Assembly (NCBI RefSeq): GCF_000026145.1
Contig: NC_009445.1
Location: 1-64,000, forward strand
DNA: 64,000 bases
Direction of reading: 5' to 3'
From: Bradyrhizobium sp. ORS 278
GTDB taxonomy: Bacteria > Pseudomonadota > Alphaproteobacteria > Rhizobiales > Xanthobacteraceae
A model generated the notes under the pieces. It ran no database searches. It had not been told where the DNA came from and worked only from the letters and a program-made list of their open reading frames with translations. This document shows, one piece after another, positions 37,816 through 49,555 of the stretch. Both the position numbers and the translations under genes were made by a program. Numbering within the stretch: the stretch's first letter is position 1; each line of letters opens with the position of its first letter.

Positions 37816-39390
37816 ATGATCCGATCATTCGTGACCGTGTTGTCAGGAACACTCAGCTCGCGCCTGCTCGGCTTCGGCAGAGATGCGCTGATCGCCGCGC
37901 TGCTCGGCGCGGGACCGGTTGCCGATGCGTTTCTCGCGGCGTTTCAGCTCGTCAACGTCATCAGGCGGCTGCTGACGGAGGGCGCGCTCAACGCCGCGCT
38001 GGTGCCGGCCTGGCTGCGAATATACCAGTCGGCCGGGCCGAACGGGGCGGCTGCCTTCGCCGGCCGCGTGCTCGGAACGGTCAGCGCGGGCCTGTGTGCG
38101 GCGTCGCTCGCGCTTGCTGTGCTGATGCCGTTCACGATGACGGTGCTTGCGCCCGGCTTTTCCGGTGACGAGACGCTGACCATGGCCGTGAACGATGCGC
38201 GGTTGATGCTGCCTTATCTCGCCTTCGCCGGTCCTTCCACGGTGCTGCTCGCGCTGTCGAGCGCCCGCGGACGTTTCGCGCTGGCCGCCTTTGCGCCGCT
38301 GCTGTTCAACGTTGCGCTGATCGCCGTGACGATGGTGCTGCTGCTGCAACAGCCGGATCCCGCACGCGCCGCCGTGCTGCTCGCGGCCACGATCGGCGCC
38401 GCCGGCCTGGTGCAACTCATGATGCTGGCGCAGCGCGGAGACAGGAGCCGCGTCGCCTCGCCGGTTCGGATCTCGATGGATGCCGCGATGCGCGGCTTCT
38501 TCGCCCGCGCGCTGCCCGGCATGGTGGCGAGCGCAGGGCCGCAGTTGCTGGCCGTCGGCGCCGCGATCATCGCCTCCGCGACTCCGTCCGCCGTGTCGTG
38601 GCTGTATTTCGCCAATCGCCTCATCGAGCTGCCGCTCGGCCTGGTCGGGGTTGCGATGGGGACGGTGCTGGTGCCTGAGCTGACGCGCGCGCTGCATGCC
38701 GGCAACGACGCGGCGCTCTCCGAGGTACAATCGCGCGGGCTGGAGTTGACGATGGGCCTTGCGCTGCCGGCAACGCTCGGACTGATGATTCTGAACGCGC
38801 CGATCGTTGGTTTGCTGTTCGAACATGGCGCGTTCGGCGCCGATGACGCCGCAGCGACGGCACAGGTGCTGACGTGGCTCGCGGCCGCCCTGCCGGCGCA
38901 GGTGCTGACCAAGGCGCTGCAGCCGGCGTTCTTCGCGCGCGAGGACACGACGACGCCGCTGCGCGCGACCTTGATCGGCTGCGGCGTGGCGATCGCGCTG
39001 GCATTCCTGCTCGGTCAGATCTTTTCGGCAAGCGGGATCGCCGCCGGTCTTGCGCTCGGCGCCTGGGCCAACGCGATCGTGCTGCTGCGGCGTGGCGCGG
39101 CGAGCTTCGGTTTCGCGATCTCCAGCGCAACGCGGCGCCGGCTGCCGCGCATCGCGCTCGCTGCCATCGTGATGGCAGCGGCGCTCTGGGTGGTCGCCGC
39201 CGGCACCGTTCGGGTCACGGTCGGCAGTCACGCCGGCACCGCACTTCTGCTCGCCGGCCTGATCGGCGGCGCCATCATCCTCTACGCTGCGTTGCTCGTG
39301 GCGCTCGGGGTCGTCGACTGGCGGCAGTCGCTGCGGGCCATCCGGCAGAGATCCGCTCGCGACCTGCCCGCTGGCGACTTGCACGTTTGA
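37816..39390 (+). CDS. murJ: Lipid II flippase MurJ
   Basis: The 524-residue protein moves lipid II across the inner membrane for peptidoglycan synthesis. It is polytopic with about 14 membrane segments. The opening [30 protein letters not shown] and the segment [28 protein letters not shown] (in outline, residues 35-62) are characteristic, with Arg in the central cavity region. [31 protein letters not shown] around 260-290 also fits MurJ. The ATG at 37816 is chosen because similarity starts there. The stop is 49 bases before the trpS start. Confidence 0.95.
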   Translation: MIRSFVTVLSGTLSSRLLGFGRDALIAALLGAGPVADAFLAAFQLVNVIRRLLTEGALNAALVPAWLRIYQSAGPNGAAAFAGRVLGTVSAGLCAASLALAVLMPFTMTVLAPGFSGDETLTMAVNDARLMLPYLAFAGPSTVLLALSSARGRFALAAFAPLLFNVALIAVTMVLLLQQPDPARAAVLLAATIGAAGLVQLMMLAQRGDRSRVASPVRISMDAAMRGFFARALPGMVASAGPQLLAVGAAIIASATPSAVSWLYFANRLIELPLGLVGVAMGTVLVPELTRALHAGNDAALSEVQSRGLELTMGLALPATLGLMILNAPIVGLLFEHGAFGADDAAATAQVLTWLAAALPAQVLTKALQPAFFAREDTTTPLRATLIGCGVAIALAFLLGQIFSASGIAAGLALGAWANAIVLLRRGAASFGFAISSATRRRLPRIALAAIVMAAALWVVAAGTVRVTVGSHAGTALLLAGLIGGAIILYAALLVALGVVDWRQSLRAIRQRSARDLPAGDLHV

Positions 39391-39439
39391 GGCGCCCGTG
39401 CCAAACGACGCAGCAAATCCATCATCTGGAACAGCGACC

Positions 39440-40492
<1,053 letters not shown>

Positions 40493-40497
40493 GCTCC

Positions 40498-40582
40498 CGT
40501 AGCCCGGATGAGCGAAGCGACATCCGGGTTCACACGAACTGCATGCTTGAACCCGGATGTCGCTTCGCTCATCCGGGCTACG
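40498..40582. repeat. Perfect 34-bp inverted repeat after trpS
   Basis: The left arm 40498-40531 and the right arm 40549-40582 are exact reverse complements over 34 bases; the arms begin CGTAGCCCGGATGAGCG and end CATCCGGGTTC. The loop is 17 bases. It begins 5 bases after the trpS stop. It resembles the AGCCCGGATGAGCGAAGC palindrome common between genes in bradyrhizobia. A hairpin of this size could stop transcription or protect the mRNA 3' end. Confidence 0.95.
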
Positions 40583-40713
40583 AGACCACCGGCGTTCGTC
40601 TGGAGCGCAAGCGCCCGCGTCCGTCAGATGGAACCCGCGGGCCCTCTCCCCAATCAAGACGGGCTGTGGCAGCATCGCGCCCCGATCGACGCGCAACGGC
40701 AGGCGGGACCACC

Positions 40714-41208
40714 ATGGCGGCGCAGCGGCAGAGCTATCAGACCGGCCACGCGCCGAAATGCCTGGTCGTGGTCGACGAGAGCGCCGAATGGGACCGTGCG
40801 ATCCGTTATGCCGGGCGCTGGGCGGTGCGCGGCGGCGGCCACATCGTCATGCTGCACATCATTGAGACCGAGGACCAGAACCAGCAATGGCTGGGGGTCG
40901 CCGACCTGATGCGCGCGGAGGCGCAGGACGAGGCCAATGCCGCGCTCGATGAGGCGGCGGCGATGCTGGCCAACATCGGCGCTGCCACGCCGGAACGGGT
41001 GATCCGCGAGGGGGAGCCAACAACGCAGATCCTGGCAACGATCGAGCATGACAACGATATCGCGCTGCTGGTGCTGGCCGCGCATGCCGGCCCCGAAGGC
41101 CCGGGACCGCTGGTCACCCATGTCATCAAGACCGTCGGCGCCTTCCCGATCCCGCTGGTGATCGTCCCCGGCGATCTGAGCGACGCCGATATCGACGCGC
41201 TTTCATAG
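40714..41208 (+). CDS. Universal stress protein (UspA family)
   Basis: A 164-residue single-domain UspA-like protein. Core pattern: KCLVVVDESAEWDRAIRYAGRWA around residues 14-36, HIVMLHIIE near 43, a helical centre, VIREGEPTTQIL near 93, and the last strand region LVLAAHAGPEGPGPLVTHVIKTVGAFPIPLVIVPG around 112-147. The ATP-binding G-2x-G-9x-G(S/T) motif is only partly matched, so nucleotide binding is uncertain. The start at 40714 lies after the trpS-linked palindrome. It is followed by the nfu gene after 108 bases. Confidence 0.88.
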   Translation: MAAQRQSYQTGHAPKCLVVVDESAEWDRAIRYAGRWAVRGGGHIVMLHIIETEDQNQQWLGVADLMRAEAQDEANAALDEAAAMLANIGAATPERVIREGEPTTQILATIEHDNDIALLVLAAHAGPEGPGPLVTHVIKTVGAFPIPLVIVPGDLSDADIDALS

Positions 41209-41316
41209 GGTTAAGCCCATAATGCGGGCGACACCCTCTTGATCGTGCGCGTCTCCTCGCCATCTGCTATGACGACACCACAGGCCGGCCTTGAACCGGC
41301 GCTGCCGGAGAAAACC

Positions 41317-41886
41317 ATGTTCATCCAAACCGAAGCCACCCCTAATCCCGCCACCTTGAAGTTCATCCCGGGCCGCGTCGTGCTGCCGGCCGGCACGATG
41401 GAGTTCGCGAGCCGCGACGCCGCCGCGCGCTCCCCGCTGGCCGAACGCCTGTTCGCCGTCGACGGTGTGACGGGCGTGTTCTACGGCGCCGACTTCATCA
41501 CCGTGACCAAGAGCGACGGCGAATGGCAGCACCTCAAGCCGGCCATCCTCGGCGCCATCATGGAGCACTACATGTCGGGCGCGCCGCTGCTCGCCGATGG
41601 CAGCGCCGCCAACGACGCCTCCGCTGACGAGGACGACGAGTTCTTCGACGAGGCCGACACCGAGACCGTCGGCATGATCAAGGATCTGATCGAGAGCCGC
41701 GTCCGTCCGGCGGTCGCCAATGACGGCGGCGACATCACCTTCCGCGGCTTCAAGGACGGCATCGTCTATCTCAACATGAAGGGCGCCTGCTCCGGCTGCC
41801 CGTCATCGACGGCGACCCTGCAGCATGGCATCCAGAACCTGCTGAAGCACTTCGTGCCGGAAGTGGTCGAAGTCCGGCCAATGTGA
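41317..41886 (+). CDS. Nfu-type iron-sulfur cluster scaffold/carrier (NifU-like)
   Basis: The 189-residue protein has two domains: an N-terminal Nfu_N domain (about 1-88) with FIQTEATPNPATLKFIPG at the start, and a C-terminal NifU domain (about 110-187) with the cluster-binding C-x-x-C in KGACSGCPSSTATLQHGI near 155-172. Between them is an acidic linker (ADEDDEFFDEAD). Proteins of this type carry [4Fe-4S] clusters to target enzymes. The start at 41317 is fixed by MFIQTE, the conserved N-terminus. Its position near miaB and fur is compatible with a general Fe-S role, though they are not in one operon. Confidence 0.94.
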   Translation: MFIQTEATPNPATLKFIPGRVVLPAGTMEFASRDAAARSPLAERLFAVDGVTGVFYGADFITVTKSDGEWQHLKPAILGAIMEHYMSGAPLLADGSAANDASADEDDEFFDEADTETVGMIKDLIESRVRPAVANDGGDITFRGFKDGIVYLNMKGACSGCPSSTATLQHGIQNLLKHFVPEVVEVRPM

Positions 41887-42016
41887 AACGAAGCGGGTAG
41901 CGGACGGAGATTTTTCATTCGCCGCTCGGCGATCGCTATCCGCTCTCTCGCCTTTAGGCTCTGGCACATCGAAACCGGGACTGTTGCGCCCCGGAATCCC
42001 GCCTGCGAGCTTACTC

Positions 42017-42103
42017 CGTCGTGCCCGGGCTCGTCCCGGGCATCCACGTCGTTCCCAGCATGCCGGACGACGTGGATGGCCGGGAGAAGCCCGGCCATGA
42101 CGA
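42017..42103. repeat. Intergenic inverted repeat (CATCCACGTCGT type)
   Basis: CATCCACGTCGT (42041-42052) pairs with ACGACGTGGATG (42067-42078), and inner hairpins GCCCGGGCTCGTCCCGGGC and GGCCGGGAGAAGCCCGGCC lie on each side, framed by CGTCGTG and TGACGACG. It fills most of the convergent gap between nfu and the chemotaxis receptor gene and may terminate both. Confidence 0.75.
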
Positions 42104-42159
42104 CGTGGTGAAAGGCGAATGCGAGACAGCGACCGTCGGATGCGATAGCCCTGCTCTCC

Positions 42160-43842
42160 TCAGGCCGCCTTGCCGATGGTGGCGGCTTCCGCGGCTGCCT
42201 GGCGCATGTTCGACGACATCTCGCTGGTGACCGCGCTCTGCTCGCCGACCGCCTGGGCCGTCGACGAGACATAGGCGTCGACGCTCTGGATCGCGGCCTT
42301 GATGGCGTCGAGCGCGCCGACGACGTCGGATGAGATGCCGTTGAGATTGCCGATCTCGCTGCCGATGCGGTCCGTCGCCTGCTTGGCCTGATTGGCGAGG
42401 TTCTTCACCTCGCCGGCGACCACTGCGAAGCCCCGCCCAGCCTCGCCGGCACGCGCCGATTCGATCGTGGCATTGAGCGCGAGCAGATTGATCTGGCCGG
42501 TGATGCTGCCGATCAGCTCGACGATGCTGCTCATCGCGCCGGCCGCCGACGACAGCCGCTTGGCCTGCTGGTCCGCATCGTCGACGCGCGTCACGGCGGC
42601 GGTCGCCGTCTCCTTCGACTTGGCCATGGCGTCGGCGATCTGCTGCACCGATGAATTGAGCTGCTCGGCACCGGCCGCGACATGCTCCATCATGCCGCGC
42701 ACCTTGTCGCCCTTCATCCGGGTGATCACCTGCGCGGTCACGTCGCTCGCGAATTTCACGATCTTGAACGGCTTGCCGTTGAGATCCTTGATCGGATTGT
42801 AGGTCGCCTGGATCCACACCTGACGGCCGCCCTTGCCGGCGCGCTCATACTCGCCGCTCTGAAACTCGCCGCGCGCCAGCGCGGCCCAGAACTCGCGGTA
42901 CTCAGAGCTCTCGCCTGCACCCGGCGGCATGAACATCCGGTGATGCCTGCCTTTGATGTCGGCGAGCGTGTAGCCGAGCGTCTTGAGGAAGTTGTCGTTG
43001 GCGTCGAGCACATGGCCATTCATGTCGAACTCGATCACCGCCTGGGACTTGCGGATCGCCGCGATCTGGCCGGCGAAGTCGGCCGCCATCAGCTTCTGCT
43101 GCGTGACGTCGGAGGCGTATTTCACGACCTTGAACGGCCGCCCGGTGTCGTCGAGGATCGGATTGTAGGAGGCAAGAATCCAGACCTCCCTGTTGTCCTT
43201 GCCGCAACGCTTGTACTCGCCCGAGCGAGGTTCACCGCGGTTGAGGCTTGCCCAGAACTCCTTGTAGGCCACGCTGTCGCGCTCGTGCGGGAGCACGAAC
43301 ATGCTATGGTGCCGGCCCTTGATCTCGCCGAGCGTATAGCCCATCGCGCCGAGGAATTGATCGTTGGCATCGATGATCGTTCCATCGAGATTGAACTCGA
43401 TCACCGCCTGCACACGTCCGATCGCGGCGATCTTGCCGGCATCCTCGATGCTGCGCATCTTCTGCGCCGTGATGTCGGAGGCAAACTTGATGATCTTCAC
43501 CGGCGTGCCGCCATCGAGCACCGGATTGTAGCTCGCCTGGATCCACACCGGCCGCTCGCCTTTGCCGAAGCGCTTGTACTCGCCTGAGCGGAACTTGCCG
43601 CGCTTGAGGTCGGACCAGAACGCCTTGTACTCGGCACTCTCACGCAGCTGCGGCGCGACGAACATGCGGTGGTGCCTGCCCTTGATCTCGTCGAGCGCGT
43701 AGCCCATCGCATCGAGAAAGTTCTTGTTGGCGGTGATGATCGTTCCGTCGATGCCGAATTCGATCACGGCCTGGGAGCGATTGATCGCCTCGACCTGGGC
43801 CAATGCATCGCGTGATGCCGAGCTGCCTGACCAGAATGACAT
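42160..43842 (-). CDS. Soluble methyl-accepting chemotaxis protein with three PAS domains
   Basis: The 560-residue receptor has three PAS domains in tandem, about residues 15-130, 137-252 and 259-374, repeating with a period of 122 residues and sharing SQAVIEF/VQAVIEF, the IKGRHH-MF motif and SGEYKR/SGEYER followed by VWI-A-YNP. The C-terminal signalling domain (about 390-555) has the hairpin tip in ITGQINLLALNATIESARAGEAGRGFAVVAGEVKNLA (in outline). No membrane segment or signal peptide is present, so it should be cytoplasmic. The PAS motifs hint at a cofactor such as haem or flavin but the ligand is unknown. No che genes are adjacent, so it feeds a distant chemotaxis or biofilm pathway. Confidence 0.92.
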   Translation of the reverse strand: MSFWSGSSASRDALAQVEAINRSQAVIEFGIDGTIITANKNFLDAMGYALDEIKGRHHRMFVAPQLRESAEYKAFWSDLKRGKFRSGEYKRFGKGERPVWIQASYNPVLDGGTPVKIIKFASDITAQKMRSIEDAGKIAAIGRVQAVIEFNLDGTIIDANDQFLGAMGYTLGEIKGRHHSMFVLPHERDSVAYKEFWASLNRGEPRSGEYKRCGKDNREVWILASYNPILDDTGRPFKVVKYASDVTQQKLMAADFAGQIAAIRKSQAVIEFDMNGHVLDANDNFLKTLGYTLADIKGRHHRMFMPPGAGESSEYREFWAALARGEFQSGEYERAGKGGRQVWIQATYNPIKDLNGKPFKIVKFASDVTAQVITRMKGDKVRGMMEHVAAGAEQLNSSVQQIADAMAKSKETATAAVTRVDDADQQAKRLSSAAGAMSSIVELIGSITGQINLLALNATIESARAGEAGRGFAVVAGEVKNLANQAKQATDRIGSEIGNLNGISSDVVGALDAIKAAIQSVDAYVSSTAQAVGEQSAVTSEMSSNMRQAAAEAATIGKAA

Positions 43843-44093
43843 GGAAGATCCTCTTCTCGGGACGTGGGGCGACGCCTGCTTCGGCAGGGAGCATCAGCCG
43901 GAGCGACATATGCAGGGGACAACTCCCACACGCCCGGAAAGATTTGCTTAAATGATCGGAAATTCAGTAGTTTACCTGCCTGCTGGTTGCCGCGTGATGC
44001 GTTTTTCCTGATCAGGATGTAAGAAGACGGCAACCGACTTTATCAAAGTACCCAAAAAGGTATTCCGCGCTCCCTCACTGCGAACCTGACCGG

Positions 44094-44795
44094 ATGTTGA
44101 TCCTCGCCATCGATACTGCCCTCGACCATTGCGCCGCCGGCGTTCTCAATACTGATTCGGCCGAGATGATCGCCCAGGACACACTGCCCATGAAGCGGGG
44201 CCACGCCGAGGCGTTGATGCCGCTGCTCGCGCGCGTGATGCAGCAATCCGGCATCGGCTTTCCCGAGCTCGACCGGATCGCCGTCACCACCGGCCCTGGC
44301 AGTTTCACGGGACTGCGGGTCGGGCTCTCCGCGGCGCGCGGCATCGGCCTTGCCGCTCACAAGCCCGTCGTCGGTGTCACGACGCTCTCGGCCTATGCGG
44401 CGCCGGTCGTCGGCGAAGACCGCGATCATCCGGTGATCTCGGCCATCGATGCCCGGCACGATCATGTCTACTACCAAGTCGTGAGCGGCAGCGGCGAGGC
44501 GCTGGTTGCGCCGCAGGTCGCTGCGATCGACGACGTGCTGGTGGCCGCGCGCTTCGGTGCGCCGCATCTCGTCGGCAATGCCGCGTCGGTGCTGGCCGAG
44601 CGTTGGCGTGCTTCGGATCCCGCGCCGGTCGCGGTCGATGTATCGGCCGGTCCCGATATCATGTGGGTCGCCTGGCTCGGCGCGGCGGCGGATCCTGCCC
44701 TCGCGCCAGCACGGCCGTTCTATCTGCGCGCGCCCGACGTCAAGCCGCCGGCGCAGGCAGCTCTTGATCCGGTCAAGACGGCCTCCTCGCAATGA
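44094..44795 (+). CDS. tsaB: tRNA threonylcarbamoyladenosine biosynthesis protein TsaB
   Basis: TsaB pairs with TsaD and TsaE to form t6A37 on ANN-reading tRNAs. The 233-residue protein has the ASKHA-type start MLILAIDTALDHCAAGVL, the segment MKRGHAEALMPLLARVM near 33-50, and TTGPGSFTGLRVGLSAARGIGLA around 64-86, which is the family hallmark. The ATG at 44094 opens a tight run: rimI overlaps by four bases (ATGA), then fur, a HAD phosphatase and miaB. tsaB-rimI pairing is common and links tRNA and ribosomal protein modification. Confidence 0.94.
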   Translation: MLILAIDTALDHCAAGVLNTDSAEMIAQDTLPMKRGHAEALMPLLARVMQQSGIGFPELDRIAVTTGPGSFTGLRVGLSAARGIGLAAHKPVVGVTTLSAYAAPVVGEDRDHPVISAIDARHDHVYYQVVSGSGEALVAPQVAAIDDVLVAARFGAPHLVGNAASVLAERWRASDPAPVAVDVSAGPDIMWVAWLGAAADPALAPARPFYLRAPDVKPPAQAALDPVKTASSQ

Positions 44796-45274
44796 ACATG
44801 TTCTTCCGCTGGCTCGGCCGCACCAAACCATCGATCGAGGCCGCCACTGCGCGCGACGCCGACAGGCTCGCTTCGATTCACGCCGCGTCGTTCCACCGCG
44901 GCTGGGGCGAAGGCGAGTTCGAGGTCATGCTGGCCGAACGCAACACGGTGATCCACCGTTTGCAACTCGGTCGCAAACTCATTGGCTTCATCGTCTCGCG
45001 CATCGGTGCCGACGAGGCCGAGATTTTGTCGGTTGCGCTTGACCCAAATCAGCGCGGTCGCGGCCTTTCTCGTGATTTGTTGCTGACACATCTCGGACAT
45101 CTGGCAGGTCGCGGCGTTCGCACGGTTTTTCTCGAAGTCGAGGAGAACAACCAGCCGGCGCGCCGGCTGTATGAACGCGCCGGTTTCGCCATCGTCGGCC
45201 GCCGGGAACGCTATTACCTGCAGCCTGGCGGGGAACAGTTGAACGCGCTTCTGATGCGCCGGGACTTGTCGTAA
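44792..45274 (+). CDS. rimI: Ribosomal protein S18-alanine N-acetyltransferase RimI
   Basis: A 160-residue GNAT acetyltransferase that by position with tsaB is RimI, which acetylates the N-terminal Ala of ribosomal protein S18. The fold is shown by the N-terminal ATARDADRLASIHAASFHRGWGEGEF region, the acetyl-CoA motif A in ILSVALDPNQRGRGLSRDLLLTHLGH around residues 78-102 (Q-R-G-R-G), and FLEVEENNQPARRLYERAGFAIVGRRERYY near 112-142. The overlap with tsaB (ATGA) indicates translational coupling. Specificity rests on context. Confidence 0.9.
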   Translation: MNMFFRWLGRTKPSIEAATARDADRLASIHAASFHRGWGEGEFEVMLAERNTVIHRLQLGRKLIGFIVSRIGADEAEILSVALDPNQRGRGLSRDLLLTHLGHLAGRGVRTVFLEVEENNQPARRLYERAGFAIVGRRERYYLQPGGEQLNALLMRRDLS

Positions 45275-45317
45275 CCTGCGCTTGGTGGCAGAAAGCGCAT
45301 CCTTGAGGCGAGACACA

Positions 45318-45770
45318 ATGACTTCCTTGAAGACAACGCCAGCGCCCAATTCCACCGGTATCGAGGCCCGTTGCGCCGCCACCGGCATGCGGATGACCGA
45401 GCAGCGCCGGGTCATCGCCCGCGTGCTCGCCGAGGCGAGCGACCATCCCGACGTCGAGGAACTGTATCGGCGCTGTGTCGCGGTCGACGACAAGATCTCG
45501 ATCTCCACGGTCTACCGGACCGTGAAGCTGTTCGAGGACGCCGGCATCATCGAGCGTCACGATTTCCGCGAAGGCCGTGCCCGCTACGAGCAGATGCGTG
45601 ACAGCCATCACGACCACCTGATCAATCTGCGTGACGGCAAGGTGATCGAGTTCACCTCCGAGGAGATCGAGAAGCTGCAGGCCGAGATCGCCCGCAGGCT
45701 CGGCTACAAGCTGGTCGACCACCGGCTCGAGCTGTATTGCGTGCCGCTCGACGAAGAGACGAATGGCTGA
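45318..45770 (+). CDS. fur: Ferric uptake regulator family protein Fur (possibly Mur)
   Basis: The 150-residue regulator has the winged helix (TEQRRVIARVLAEASDHPDVEELYRRC..ISISTVYRTVKLFEDAGIIERH in outline, about 25-78) and the metal-binding HHDHLINLRDGKVIEF near residue 96. Where E. coli Fur has the structural-zinc Cys pair (C-L-D-C) this protein has none, as in other alphaproteobacterial Fur/Mur proteins. In rhizobia such proteins respond to Fe(II) or Mn(II), so the metal cannot be decided here. The ATG at 45318 is preferred to the TTG at 45282. It overlaps the next gene by 8 bases. Confidence 0.92.
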   Translation: MTSLKTTPAPNSTGIEARCAATGMRMTEQRRVIARVLAEASDHPDVEELYRRCVAVDDKISISTVYRTVKLFEDAGIIERHDFREGRARYEQMRDSHHDHLINLRDGKVIEFTSEEIEKLQAEIARRLGYKLVDHRLELYCVPLDEETNG

Positions 45771-46482
45771 CGCGGCTCCGCCTTCCCCGCTCGATCTCGT
45801 CATTTTTGATTGCGACGGCGTGCTGGTCGACAGCGAGGTGATCTCCTGTCAGGCGCACGCCGACGTGCTTAGCAGTTGCGGCTATCCGATCACTGCGAAT
45901 CAGGTGTTCGACCGTTTCCTCGGCCGTTCCTCCAAACAGGCGACGCTGGAGGTGGAGGCCGAGCTCGGCCGCAGCTTGCCCGCCGACTTCAATGCGCGGT
46001 TGCAGGACCGGCTGTTCCGCGCCTTCGAGCAGGACCTTCATCCCGTCCCCGGAATCGTCGAGACACTCGACGCGCTTCAGCTCCCGGTCTGCGTGGCGTC
46101 GTCCGGCTCGCATCAGCGCATGCGGGTCAGCCTCGGCGCGACCCGCCTTTATGACCGTCTTGCCCCGCACATCTTCTCGTCGTCGCAGGTCGAGAACGGC
46201 AAGCCGGCGCCCGATCTGTTCCTGTTCGCGGCGGCCCAGATGAGGGCTCGTCCCGCTGCCTGCGTGGTGGTCGAGGACAGCCTCGCCGGTATCCGGGGCG
46301 GCGTCGCCGCCGGAATGACCGTGCTCGGGTTCCATGGCGGCAGTCATTGCCGGCCCGGTCACGCGGAAAGCCTGCGCGCGGCCGGCGCAGAGCTGGTGTT
46401 CGACGATATGCGCCAGCTGCCAATGATTCTCAGCCGGCTGGCTGAGAAAACGGGGCCACTCGCTGGATTTTCGGCGGTCTAG
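45763..46482 (+). CDS. HAD-superfamily phosphatase (beta-phosphoglucomutase-like)
   Basis: The 239-residue protein is a HAD hydrolase with motif [12 protein letters not shown] near residues 15-25, the cap domain after it, motif II in [10 protein letters not shown] near 110, motif III Lys in [14 protein letters not shown] near 145-158, and motif [19 protein letters not shown] around 168-184. This set resembles the YieH/YniC and beta-phosphoglucomutase-like subgroup acting on sugar phosphates or nucleotides. The start codon lies inside the end of fur (8-base overlap), so it is translated from the same mRNA. The physiological substrate is unknown. Confidence 0.88.
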   Translation: MADAAPPSPLDLVIFDCDGVLVDSEVISCQAHADVLSSCGYPITANQVFDRFLGRSSKQATLEVEAELGRSLPADFNARLQDRLFRAFEQDLHPVPGIVETLDALQLPVCVASSGSHQRMRVSLGATRLYDRLAPHIFSSSQVENGKPAPDLFLFAAAQMRARPAACVVVEDSLAGIRGGVAAGMTVLGFHGGSHCRPGHAESLRAAGAELVFDDMRQLPMILSRLAEKTGPLAGFSAV

Positions 46483-46537
46483 CCTATATCTGAGGCCCGC
46501 GCCGAGTTCGGCGCGCCTCCGACCGCTGCAAGGGTCC

Positions 46538-47941
<1,404 letters not shown>

Positions 47942-47945
47942 GCAC

Positions 47946-48983
47946 TTGCCCAAGAGCGCATCGGACTCATCTTCCCTCGCTCCCAGCCGCAAGTTCGACC
48001 GCGACATGTCCATGCCCCCCGAAACCCAGGTCGTCATCGATTTCGACGACAATCGTGCCGCCTCCGCGCTGGTCGGCCCCTACGGCCAGAACCTCGCGCT
48101 GGTCGAGCGCCGCCTCGGCGTCGTCGTGGACTCGCGCGGCAACCACATCACCATCGGCGGCAGCCGGGATGGCTGCGACGCGGCGCGACGCGTGCTGGAG
48201 TCGCTGTATGCCCAGGCCATCAAGGGCCAGGATCTCTCGCAAGGCGACGTCGACGGCGCGATCCGCGCCGTTGTCGCGCAGGGCTCGCTGTTCGAGTTCG
48301 ACGCCAAGAACGGCAAGAACGCGTTCGAGAGCATCAATCTGCGCAAGCGCCCGGTGCGCGCCCGCACGGCTGCGCAGGATTCCTACATCCGCGCGCTGAA
48401 GCGTCATGAGCTCGTGTTCGGCATCGGCCCGGCGGGCACCGGCAAGACCTGGCTCGCGGTGGCGCACGCCGCGCAGCTGTTCGAGCGCAAGGAAGTCGAC
48501 CGCATCATCCTGTCGCGCCCCGCGGTCGAAGCCGGCGAGCGGCTTGGCTTCCTGCCCGGCGACCTGCGCGAGAAGGTCGACCCGTATCTGCGTCCGATCT
48601 ACGACGCGCTGTACGATCTGATGGATGCGCGTGTCGTCGAGCGCGCGCTGCAGGCCAATGAGATCGAGATCGCGCCGCTCGCCTTCATGCGCGGCCGCAC
48701 TTTGACCAACGCGGCGATCATTCTCGACGAGGCGCAGAATACGACCTCGATGCAGATGAAGATGTTCCTGACGCGTCTCGGCGAGAACAGCCGCATGATC
48801 ATCACCGGCGATCCATCTCAGGTCGACCTGCCGAATGGCCAGACGTCGGGGCTGGCCGAAGCCGCGCGCCTGCTCGATGGCGTCGAGGGCATCGCCCAGG
48901 TCAGGTTCACCGGTGAGGACGTCATTCGCCACGAATTGGTGGCGCGCATCGTTGCGGCCTATGAGGGCCCGCAGGCCCGCTGA
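47946..48983 (+). CDS. PhoH-like phosphate-starvation ATPase
   Basis: A 345-residue PhoH-family P-loop ATPase, usually linked with RNA metabolism because the gene sits next to ybeY across bacteria. An N-terminal KH-like region (about 25-110) includes VGPYGQNLALVERRLGV. The ATPase has Walker A GPAGTGKTWLA near residue 161, RPAVEAGERLGFLPGDL near 187, and Walker B FMRGRTLTNAAIILDEAQNTT near 255, with ITGDPSQVDLP further on. The TTG start at 47946 is favoured by a GGAGG site; starting at the ATG 48006 would remove 20 residues. ybeY follows 27 bases later. Confidence 0.92.
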   Translation: MPKSASDSSSLAPSRKFDRDMSMPPETQVVIDFDDNRAASALVGPYGQNLALVERRLGVVVDSRGNHITIGGSRDGCDAARRVLESLYAQAIKGQDLSQGDVDGAIRAVVAQGSLFEFDAKNGKNAFESINLRKRPVRARTAAQDSYIRALKRHELVFGIGPAGTGKTWLAVAHAAQLFERKEVDRIILSRPAVEAGERLGFLPGDLREKVDPYLRPIYDALYDLMDARVVERALQANEIEIAPLAFMRGRTLTNAAIILDEAQNTTSMQMKMFLTRLGENSRMIITGDPSQVDLPNGQTSGLAEAARLLDGVEGIAQVRFTGEDVIRHELVARIVAAYEGPQAR

Positions 48984-49010
48984 TCCCCGGAGCACGCCGA
49001 TGGGCGCGCG

Positions 49011-49553
49011 ATGCCAGCGCCATTCGCACAGAACTCGACCAGGATGCCACAAAGTCCCATTCCGATCACCGAGGTCATTGTCGCCGCCGACTGCTGGCAG
49101 GACCAGCCCGACGCCGAGGACGTCATACAACGCGCCATCATCGCCGCCGCAGAGATGGTTGATGCCGACGTGGGCGATGCCGAGATCGCGGTCATGCTGA
49201 CCGATGATGGCGGCATCCGCACCCTGAACAGCAATTGGCGCGGCATCGACAAGCCGACCAACGTGTTGTCATTCCCGGCGCTGCAGCCGACGGGCCCGCG
49301 CGGCGACGAGGACGCGCCGCGCATGCTCGGCGACATCGCCATCGCCTACGAGACGATGCGCCGCGAGGCCGATGAGGAGCAGAAGCCGTTCGCGCATCAT
49401 CTCAGCCATCTCACCGTGCACGGCTTCCTGCATCTGATCGGCTACGATCACGAGACCGATGACGAGGCCGAGGAGATGGAGGCGCTAGAGACCGAAATCC
49501 TGGCCCATCTCGGCATCCCCGATCCCTATGCCGACCGGGAACGGATGCATTGA
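49011..49553 (+). CDS. ybeY: Endoribonuclease / rRNA maturation factor YbeY
   Basis: YbeY is a zinc metalloprotein that acts in 16S rRNA 3' end maturation and ribosome quality control. The 180-residue protein has the zinc site HGFLHLIGYDH near residues 137-147, with the third His at its end, and the conserved LNSNWRGIDKPTNVLSFP around 64-81. The ATG at 49044 is also possible and would shorten the N-terminus by 11 residues. It sits in the standard phoH-ybeY-corC-lnt order. Its stop is 2 bases before the corC ATG. Confidence 0.95.
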   Translation: MPAPFAQNSTRMPQSPIPITEVIVAADCWQDQPDAEDVIQRAIIAAAEMVDADVGDAEIAVMLTDDGGIRTLNSNWRGIDKPTNVLSFPALQPTGPRGDEDAPRMLGDIAIAYETMRREADEEQKPFAHHLSHLTVHGFLHLIGYDHETDDEAEEMEALETEILAHLGIPDPYADRERMH

Positions 49554-49555
49554 CC

